DNA from: JAZKSG01 sp964384785 | GTDB lineage: Archaea; Thermoplasmatota; E2; DHVEG-1 | Assembly: GCA_964384785.1 (NCBI GenBank) | Contig: CAYLLH010000101.1 | Coordinates: 1-20,234, forward strand | Direction: 5' to 3' | Length of the DNA stretch: 20,234 bases | Part shown: piece after piece, positions 13,786-19,229 of the stretch | Numbering within the stretch: position 1 is the stretch's first letter | Layout: each line of letters opens with the position of its first letter | Notes under the pieces: generated by a model | Told to the model about the DNA's origin: nothing | Seen by the model: only the letters and a program-made list of their open reading frames with translations | Database searches by the model: none | Position numbers and translations under genes: made by a program

Positions 13786-14856
13786 TTATGCTTTGCTTGG
13801 TCGGGGTTTGAAGCTTTGTCTGAATGTTCCATCTGTGTTTTGTACAAGTACTGTTGATTTTTTTTCTTTAGCTATTTTTCTTGCTTGTTTCACTGCGTTT
13901 ACTTTGGTTCTGTGATGGCTGTATATTTTTCCGTGTCCTCTTACTGCCCAGTCGCCTTTGACTTGTCCGGGTTGTGGTTTACTGACTACATAGATTACAT
14001 TTGATGGTTTTCTGTTATTGTTGTTTTTTTGCTCTTCTGTTTCTTTTTTTTGTGTTTCTTGTTTTTTGGTTTTGTAAAGATATGGTAGATTTGATCGTGA
14101 GTTAACTCCAACGTCGTAGCCTTCTGGCATTGATGTTGGTGTTCCACTATGTGGTTTATGTTTACTGAAGAAATGAATAGTTACTGTTTTTCCACTTTTA
14201 AGTTCGACTACTCTTTTGTAGAGTGTATAGTCTTTGTAGGTGAATATTTTTTGTGTTTTGGGTTTATGGTTTTTTGTTTTGTAAAGATATGGAAGGCTTG
14301 ATCGTGGGTTTATTCCTACTTCATATCCCTCAGGTTTACTTGTTGGTGTTCCACTATGTGGTTTATGTTTACTGAAGAAATATATAGTTACTGTTTTTCC
14401 ACTTTTAAGTTCGACTACTCTTTTGTAAAGGGTGTATGGTCCATAAGTAAATATTTTTGTTTTTTTGAAGTAGTCTTTGACAGGTAGTGTGGTTAGATAA
14501 TAGATCATTAGTAGGTAGACGATTAGTAGTACAAGGTGGAATATTAGGCTGGCTGCTATTATTATTCCCCATATAGTCCATAGTGATGTCCATATGAGAA
14601 AAGCTATGGTGAATTTTCGTGTCCATCTGGTTTTATCAAGGAATCCTTTGGTTATTAGATAGAGTGCTATTGCTAATATTGTAAATATGAATATTAGTAG
14701 TATTCCTGATGGTATACCAAGTGTTTCTATGCTGTGTCCATAATGTGTGTATATTCCTGATATAAAGAAATCAATAAAGAAATAATAGATCTGTATAACA
14801 AGTAATAGTATCAAGAATAGAGTTATGTCTACCGGCATATTTTTTTGTTTAAACAT
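13786..14856 (-). CDS. four-helix membrane protein with two 69-residue repeats and DUF2188-like tail
   Basis: This 356-residue protein has four predicted membrane helices (about 10-33, 48-70, 81-101, 104-121). A soluble part follows with two tandem copies of a 69-residue unit (135-203 and 204-272), each containing YTLYKRVVELKSGKTVTI, FFSKHKPHSGTPTS and PEGYxVGxNxRSxLPYLYK. After a Lys/Gln/Asn-rich linker comes a DUF2188-like domain (about 286-350: VIYVVSKPQPG..GDWAVRGHGK, then KVNAVKQARKIAKEK and VLVQNTDGTFR). The function of both modules is unknown to me. The soluble part is probably cytosolic because it is strongly basic. Start ATG (14854-14856) overlaps the stop of the upstream PKD gene by 8 bases and has a strong GGAGG site, so the two are coupled. 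DUF2188 proteins are typically short stand-alone proteins, so a fusion to membrane helices is worth noting. Confidence 0.8.
   Translation of the reverse strand: MFKQKNMPVDITLFLILLLVIQIYYFFIDFFISGIYTHYGHSIETLGIPSGILLIFIFTILAIALYLITKGFLDKTRWTRKFTIAFLIWTSLWTIWGIIIAASLIFHLVLLIVYLLMIYYLTTLPVKDYFKKTKIFTYGPYTLYKRVVELKSGKTVTIYFFSKHKPHSGTPTSKPEGYEVGINPRSSLPYLYKTKNHKPKTQKIFTYKDYTLYKRVVELKSGKTVTIHFFSKHKPHSGTPTSMPEGYDVGVNSRSNLPYLYKTKKQETQKKETEEQKNNNNRKPSNVIYVVSKPQPGQVKGDWAVRGHGKIYSHHRTKVNAVKQARKIAKEKKSTVLVQNTDGTFRQSFKPRPSKA
14134..14427 (-). repeat. intragenic tandem repeat, 207-bp period, with homogenised core
   Basis: Bases 14134-14220 and 14341-14427 match at 85 of 87 positions (mismatches only at 14175 and 14176 relative to 14382 and 14383). 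The remaining 120 bases of each 207-bp unit have diverged much more. The period equals 69 codons of the membrane protein. Near-identity limited to a core suggests gene conversion or a very recent partial duplication. Confidence 0.85.
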
Positions 14857-16975
14857 AGATTTTCCTCCTTACAAAAACTGCTGCTACAATTGAAGTAAGA
14901 ACTGCTCCTAAGGTTCCTGCTATAATCCAGAAGGTGTTGTCTGTTTTTGATTCATCTGGTTTACTTATTTTTATTGTTAAAGTTATTGTATCTGTTAATC
15001 CCTGGCTGTCGGTTACGGTTAATGTAACTTTGTATGTTCCTTTTTGTTTATACTCATGATTTACTTGTTTTCCTGTGGCCGTGTTTCCATCTCCGAAATC
15101 CCATGTGTATGTTAGGGGTTCTTGTTCAGGATCATGGCTTTCTGAAGCATCAAAGGTTAATTTTTTGTTTGTTTGACTTGAAGATGGACCTTCAGCTTCT
15201 GCAACTGGAGGTTTGTTTGTTGTTGTACCATCTTCAGAGTCATTTTCTTCCTCTGTGGGTTTGTTACTTAAACGTGAAACTAGTAAAAGCACTCCACCTG
15301 CTATTCCTGCTGCTCCTGCTGCTCTACCGAGTTTATAAAAATTACCGAGTTTTAATATTTTGATTTCGCTAGTGTTTGTGTTTCCTGCTTTATCATATGC
15401 TATTACTTTGATTGTTTTTATTTTGAAAAAAATGTTTGAATCATTCCAAGTCCAGATGTATGGTGCCTCGGAATCATTGTATTTTGATTCATTTCCAATT
15501 AAAAACTCTACTTTTTCTATTCCTGATTGTTCATCATAGGCTTCTACTTCGATATCTATCTCGCCGATGATTCTTGTTAAAAACAGGGTTTTTCTTTTTT
15601 CTTCATTGTTTTTGTAAAGTTTTTTCTCTTTTGGTTTTGTTATATTAACATAAGGTTTTTCATCATCTTTGATAACATCTTCTTTGAAATATGCGGTTAT
15701 GTTTTTGTTTGAATCCATAAGTATTTCTATACTGGTTTCTTCACCGGTTGCATCTCCGCTCCAGTGGTCGAAAACCCAGTTTGTTTCAGGGATGGCGTTT
15801 AATGTTACAGTTGTTCCCTCGGTGTAGTTTTCTTGATCAGGGTTTATATTAACTGTTCCTTGTCCTTCTTTGTTTACTGTGAGTGTGTATTTTTCTGGTT
15901 GTTCTTCTTTGAAATGTGCTGTTATTGTTTTATCTTCATCTATTATGATGGTTTCTGAAAGGTTTTTACTTCCATCTATTTCATCGTTACCAGTCCAGTA
16001 GTTGAAACTCCAGTTGGTTGCAGCTATAGCTGTTATGGTTATTTCTGTGTCTTTTAAGAATTCTTCATGGTTTGGTTCAACGTTTACTGAACCATTTCCT
16101 TCAGTATTTATTTGTAAAGTATATATTATGTAGTCATGTATTTGGTCATCATCGGGATCATAATATTTGTCTAGTTCTCCATCGTCATCTGAGTCGAAAA
16201 CATATTCATCTGTTTCATCGTAATCGACATCTTTTATTATTATATCTGTTAGTATGTCATCATCTGGATCCCAGTATTTGTCAGGGATGTTATTTTCGTT
16301 TGTGTCTAGTAGATGATCTATTTTTCCGTCATTGTCTCCGTCTTTTGATTTTTTTGCTACTGATGGACCGTTTGGATCTTCGAAGATTTCGTAACCGTCG
16401 CTGGGGTCATCGTTTTGATCTATTGCTTTTTCGTATTCGCAGTCATTGTCTACATCTTTTTGTTTGAAATCATGTTCATATGAGGAGATTATTGTGGATG
16501 TACAGATTCCTCTTCGGGGGTCTCCGTAGCAGCTTTCGATGGCGTCGACTACTACATAGTTTAGTATTGTGCCTTCTTGGTTTACTATTGCATCAAATTC
16601 TAGTTCGTAGCTTTGGCCGTCTATTAGTATTAGTTTTCCTAAATCCCATATTATTGTGTCCTCAGTACTGTGTGATTCTTCTTCCTGTGTTGCGTTTCCT
16701 AGGTATGTTAGTCCTTCTGGTATGTGGTTTTTTATTATTATTTGTTCTAGTTTGATTCCTATTCCGTCTCCGTCGAGGTCATGGTATGTTACTGTTATTT
16801 TTAATCGGATGGTGTCACCTACGTTGGCTTGTATTTGGTTTACCCATTCGTTTTGTTCTGTTTTGATTTGATTTTTTACTTCTATGACTGATTCAGCACT
16901 TGCAGTGTTTGAAAATAATGCTATTGGTATTATCAGACATGCTATTATTACTAAGGAGATGATTTTTTTATGCAT
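14849..16975 (-). CDS. large cell-surface protein: acidic Ca-binding-like segment, InlB B-like repeats, Ig, PKD, membrane anchor
   Basis: This 708-residue protein has a signal peptide (1-27). A DUF11-like beta domain (about 40-145, VGDTIRLKITVTY...IPEGLTYLGNAT) is followed by an Asp-rich segment with thrombospondin type 3-like calcium motifs (172-290: DGDNDGKID, DPDDD, DSDDDGELD). Two InlB B/Listeria-Bacteroides-like repeats (about 285-357 and 363-432) share TEGNGSVNV/KEGQGTVNI, TNWxFxxWxG and KxITAxFKE. An Ig-like domain (441-545) is related to that of the protein at 7477-8286. Then come a Gly/Ala hydrophobic stretch (about 551-568), a PKD domain with TWDFGDG (588-681) and a C-terminal membrane helix (682-702) ending RRKIYV. 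Such proteins act in adhesion or cell-surface structure. The start is ATG at 16975 with GGGG 12 bases upstream. It overlaps the next gene by 8 bases. Confidence 0.88.
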   Translation of the reverse strand: MHKKIISLVIIACLIIPIALFSNTASAESVIEVKNQIKTEQNEWVNQIQANVGDTIRLKITVTYHDLDGDGIGIKLEQIIIKNHIPEGLTYLGNATQEEESHSTEDTIIWDLGKLILIDGQSYELEFDAIVNQEGTILNYVVVDAIESCYGDPRRGICTSTIISSYEHDFKQKDVDNDCEYEKAIDQNDDPSDGYEIFEDPNGPSVAKKSKDGDNDGKIDHLLDTNENNIPDKYWDPDDDILTDIIIKDVDYDETDEYVFDSDDDGELDKYYDPDDDQIHDYIIYTLQINTEGNGSVNVEPNHEEFLKDTEITITAIAATNWSFNYWTGNDEIDGSKNLSETIIIDEDKTITAHFKEEQPEKYTLTVNKEGQGTVNINPDQENYTEGTTVTLNAIPETNWVFDHWSGDATGEETSIEILMDSNKNITAYFKEDVIKDDEKPYVNITKPKEKKLYKNNEEKRKTLFLTRIIGEIDIEVEAYDEQSGIEKVEFLIGNESKYNDSEAPYIWTWNDSNIFFKIKTIKVIAYDKAGNTNTSEIKILKLGNFYKLGRAAGAAGIAGGVLLLVSRLSNKPTEEENDSEDGTTTNKPPVAEAEGPSSSQTNKKLTFDASESHDPEQEPLTYTWDFGDGNTATGKQVNHEYKQKGTYKVTLTVTDSQGLTDTITLTIKISKPDESKTDNTFWIIAGTLGAVLTSIVAAVFVRRKIYV

Positions 16976-17080
16976 CTTATTTTTTCGCCCCTTTTTTATA
17001 TTTTTATAAAGGTATCATTTATATTAATGTTCTTTATATATAAATATTGTTATTAAAATATAGAATTACGAAATTATAAT

Positions 17081-17096
17081 AAAAAAATTAAAAAAA
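17081..17096 (-). terminator. poly-T terminator after tRNA-Arg
   Basis: Read on the minus strand, the tRNA 3' end is followed at once by T6, AA, T7. This is a simple poly-U stop signal for the tRNA or msrA-tRNA transcript. The adjoining 16976-17080 stretch is very AT-rich and holds the TTTATATATAAA element (17034-17045) that probably drives the large surface-protein gene. Confidence 0.5.
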
Positions 17097-17170
17097 CGGA
17101 TCTGCCGGGATTCGAACCCGGGTTGGAGGCTCCGGAAGCCTCTGTCCTATCCAGGCTAGACTACAGACCC
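17097..17170 (-). tRNA. trnR: tRNA-Arg (anticodon CCG)
   Basis: The minus strand folds as a complete cloverleaf of 74 bases. The acceptor is GGGTCTG with CAGATCC (one G-U pair) plus discriminator G. The D stem is GTCT with GGAC around AGCCTGGATA. The anticodon stem is GAGGC with GCCTC around loop TTCCGGA, giving anticodon CCG. The variable loop is four bases (CAAC), and the T stem is CCGGG with CCCGG around TTCGAAT. It reads CGG arginine codons. There is no intron and no encoded CCA. It starts 20 bases after the msrA stop on the same strand and may be cotranscribed. Confidence 0.95.
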
Positions 17171-17190
17171 GAAACAATTAAGAAAAAGAT

Positions 17191-17682
17191 TTAATGAATA
17201 TTACAAGCTACATTAGGATTTTTATCAAAATAGTCTTGATGATATTCTTCAGCTTCCCAAAATTTTTGAGCAGGTTTAATAAAAGTTACTATTTCTTTGT
17301 TATATCTTCCGGATTTTTGAAGGCTTTCTTTTGATTGTTCTGCTGCTTTTTTTTGTTCTTCGTCATGATAAAAAATTACAGATCTATATTGACTTCCTCT
17401 ATCAGGACCTTGTCGGTTCAGAGTTGTTGGATTGTGTATATTCCAAAATTTTTCAAGAAGAGTTTCATAGCTGACTTTTTCTGGATCATAGATTACCTCT
17501 ACAGCTTCAGCATGACCTGTTTTATCTAAACAAACCTCTTTATAGCTGGGTTTTTCTGTGTGGCCTCCAGTATATCCCACTCTGGTTTCCAATACACCAC
17601 TTATTTTTTTAAACTCTGCTTCTACCCCCCAGAAACATCCAGCTGCAAATGTTGCTTTTTTTAAATTTGAAATATTAAACAA
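17191..17682 (-). CDS. msrA: peptide methionine (S)-S-oxide reductase MsrA
   Basis: This 163-residue cytosolic repair enzyme reduces methionine-S-sulfoxide in proteins. It shows the catalytic GCFWG motif (15-19, nucleophile Cys16), the RVGYTGGHTEKPSYKEVCLDKTGHAEAVEV block (34-63, given in part), the NPTTLNRQGPDRGSQYRS substrate-binding segment and the C-terminal EEYHQDYF. The second half ends NVACNIH, with Cys160 a candidate resolving cysteine. The start is odd. The in-frame TTG at 17682 is immediately preceded by GGAGG (17683-17687) with no spacer, whereas an ATT at 17671-17673 has ideal 9-base spacing. Starting there would still leave the full catalytic domain. Divergent from the exported-protein gene at 17825 and followed by tRNA-Arg. 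Confidence 0.93.
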   Translation of the reverse strand: MFNISNLKKATFAAGCFWGVEAEFKKISGVLETRVGYTGGHTEKPSYKEVCLDKTGHAEAVEVIYDPEKVSYETLLEKFWNIHNPTTLNRQGPDRGSQYRSVIFYHDEEQKKAAEQSKESLQKSGRYNKEIVTFIKPAQKFWEAEEYHQDYFDKNPNVACNIH

Positions 17683-17774
17683 CCTCCATTTTTTTGAGTT
17701 TATATCTGATGGGTTTTAAAGATTTTTCCTATATTATGGCCCTATTTTATAATAAAGTTTATATATAATGAGTA

Positions 17775-17791
17775 ACAGATATAATATCTGT
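17775..17791. promoter_or_regulatory. 17-bp palindrome at predicted transcription start
   Basis: ACAGATAT, A, ATATCTGT is a perfect 8-bp inverted repeat with a one-base centre. It lies just downstream of the A/T box TTTATATATAA (17758-17768) and upstream of the leader GGGG (17800-17803) of the exported-protein gene at 17825. It therefore spans the zone where transcription should begin. It is a good operator candidate with no regulator known. Confidence 0.5.
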
Positions 17792-17824
17792 CGGTAGAAG
17801 GGGCCAAAAAAATAAACTCATCTA

Positions 17825-18484
17825 ATGAAGGGAAGAATGAGAAATATGGCATTCAACAAAAAAAACACCTCAAAAATAATTGCAATATCAATACTTTTAA
17901 TAACAATACTATCAAACACTTCCAGTATAGCCCTAGACAACCAAAAAACCAATATAGGTCAAATCAAAGTAAAAATAAATGACGAAACACTAGGCAGTGT
18001 AACACCAAAAATAAACATTACAGAAAACCAAACCATCTTTTTCAACCTAACAAAAGACCAAAACGGAAGCTACAATATAAACGAAACAATAAAACTAAAA
18101 ATAAATACAAGTAACAACAACAAAACATATCCACTAGGCAGATACCTCACCTCAATAATACTATTAATAAGACTAAAAGAAAATGAAAATGCAATAAACA
18201 TATTCAACCCTGACTTTTTAAACAAAATAATATGGACATATCATAGAGTAAACATAATAGAAAAAAGAAATTCAACAATAGAACTAACATTAAATTACAG
18301 AACAAAAAATCAACAAGAAAAAATAATTTTAATAATTCTAACAGCAGGTTCACCAGGTTTATTCTACAAAAACCAAGAACCATTTTTTGATTTTAAAACA
18401 ACAGAATTAGATTTTATTTATGGAAACGAGGTCAAATCTGATACTCTTCCACCTGAGACTTCTTGTCTAATACAAGAAATATAA
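17825..18484 (+). CDS. exported protein of unknown function with C-terminal Cys motif
   Basis: This protein of up to 219 residues has a signal peptide (SKIIAISILLITILSNTSSIA, about 16-36). Its mature part is rich in Asn/Thr sequons (NIT, NQT, NLT, NGS, NET, NTS, NST) and looks like a beta-rich surface domain. It has no recognised family. It contains only one cysteine, C214, in the final segment DTLPPETSCLIQEI (206-219). The following gene ends in almost the same way. Starts at Met1, Met5 (17837) or Met8 (17846) are all in frame. Met8 gives the most typical signal peptide (MAFNKKNTSK...), but no start has an ideal ribosome site. A palindrome and A/T box lie upstream, and the next gene follows 18 bases downstream, so the pair is probably an operon. 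Codons prefer A and C in third position. Confidence 0.72.
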   Translation: MKGRMRNMAFNKKNTSKIIAISILLITILSNTSSIALDNQKTNIGQIKVKINDETLGSVTPKINITENQTIFFNLTKDQNGSYNINETIKLKINTSNNNKTYPLGRYLTSIILLIRLKENENAINIFNPDFLNKIIWTYHRVNIIEKRNSTIELTLNYRTKNQQEKIILIILTAGSPGLFYKNQEPFFDFKTTELDFIYGNEVKSDTLPPETSCLIQEI

Positions 18485-18502
18485 AAGGAGTGATAAAAAA
18501 AG

Positions 18503-18937
18503 ATGAAAAAAGAAACAAAAAATAAAAAAATAAAAGCAGCAACAGTAATCTGTGTTGCAATAGTCACTCTGTTTGTTGTATCTATGGGACCAGGGCTTAT
18601 AGCAGATCCAGTCCCAGCAGAAAACACATATACTGGTGCAGTAGAGATAACATTAACTGCATCAGATCATGAAGGAGTAGACCCCAACGCAACTGGTGTA
18701 AACCATACATATTATGTGTTAGACCCCGAAGTGGTTCCATCACATGATGCAGATATATGGACCGAATACACAGCACCAATAGATGTAAAAGAAGAAGGAA
18801 AACATGTAATATTCTACTACTCCGTAGATAAAGCAGGCAACCTAGAACAAATAAATAAACTAGAGTTTGAAATAGAGCCTGAACAGAAAGATACAACACC
18901 ACCAGAAACAAAATGTGACATAAACGAAATAAAATAA
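18503..18937 (+). CDS. N-terminally anchored exported protein, OmpL47/chitobiase-C-like domain
   Basis: This 144-residue protein has an N-terminal membrane helix (about 10-28, after a Lys-rich start) and one beta domain of the OmpL47/chitobiase C-terminal type: VEITLTASDHEGVDP (47-61), YYVLD, DIWTEYTAPIDVKEEGKHVIFYYSVDKAGNLEQI (84-117, given in part). Such domains are extracellular beta-sandwich modules, usually found as repeats in large surface proteins; a single copy on a small anchored protein is uncommon. The end DTTPPETKCDINEIK (130-144) resembles the start of a further such module, but the protein stops there. Cys138 is the only extracytoplasmic cysteine. The ribosome site is strong (GGAGTGAT from 18487, about 9 bases before ATG). 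It follows the previous exported-protein gene by 18 bases. Confidence 0.78.
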   Translation: MKKETKNKKIKAATVICVAIVTLFVVSMGPGLIADPVPAENTYTGAVEITLTASDHEGVDPNATGVNHTYYVLDPEVVPSHDADIWTEYTAPIDVKEEGKHVIFYYSVDKAGNLEQINKLEFEIEPEQKDTTPPETKCDINEIK

Positions 18938-18940
18938 AAT

Positions 18941-18971
18941 TGGAAAAAAATTGTTTTTTTCCATTTTTTTT
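18941..18971 (+). terminator. hairpin plus poly-T, intrinsic-type terminator
   Basis: TGGAAAAAAA (18941-18950), loop TTG, and TTTTTTTCCA (18954-18963) form a perfect 10-bp stem directly followed by T8 (18964-18971). More T runs follow at 18977-18984 and 18992-18999. It begins 4 bases after the stop codon of the OmpL47-like gene. The form is that of a bacterial intrinsic terminator, although the long T series alone would suffice in an archaeon. Confidence 0.65.
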
Positions 18972-19005
18972 CTAAATTTTTTTTGCAAAACTTTTTTTTA
19001 ATTAA

Positions 19006-19212
19006 ATGTATTATTTGTTATTTGAGGAATTAGAATTGGGTTTTTTAAAAAAATGGTTGAAAAAAAGAAAACTTAAAAAATATATGGAAAAAACACCTGA
19101 AGAAGAATATGCTATTTATAAAAAACGTATTATGCGGGGTGAATCAGAAACTTCTGCTCGAGCAGGTTTAAAACATATAGATAAATATCTAAAAGAGAAA
19201 AAGAAAAAATAA
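19006..19212 (+). CDS. small basic protein of unknown function
   Basis: This 68-residue, highly charged protein has a short hydrophobic start (MYYLLFEELELGFL) and then a strongly basic, helical remainder (KKWLKKRKLKKYMEKT, EEEYAIYKKRIMRGESETSARAGLKHIDKYLKEKKKK). It has no family I recognise. The Lys/Arg helices suggest nucleic-acid or membrane-surface binding (inference). No ribosome site precedes ATG at 19006; a later in-frame ATG at 19084 would leave a 42-residue acidic-basic helix. The codon pattern looks like real coding, and the gene ends at a bidirectional terminator shared with the convergent PKD protein gene. Confidence 0.5.
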   Translation: MYYLLFEELELGFLKKWLKKRKLKKYMEKTPEEEYAIYKKRIMRGESETSARAGLKHIDKYLKEKKKK

Positions 19213-19229
19213 AAAAAATTTTTATTTTT
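19210..19229. terminator. bidirectional A/T terminator between convergent genes
   Basis: An A run followed by T runs (TTTTTATTTTTTTA) lies between the stop of the small basic protein gene (19212) and the stop of the minus-strand PKD gene (19230). It offers poly-U on both strands, like the gap at 7454-7478. Confidence 0.45.

Noticed and set aside
14134..14427. Possible CRISPR-like or insertion-sequence repeat
   Set aside because: There are only two copies, and the period is an exact multiple of three inside one open protein frame, so this is an intragenic protein repeat.
16072..16871. Leu/Arg/His-rich + strand reading frames opposite the PKD protein
   Set aside because: They are antisense reflections of Asp/Thr/Glu-rich coding sequence, with no ribosome sites or recognisable domains.
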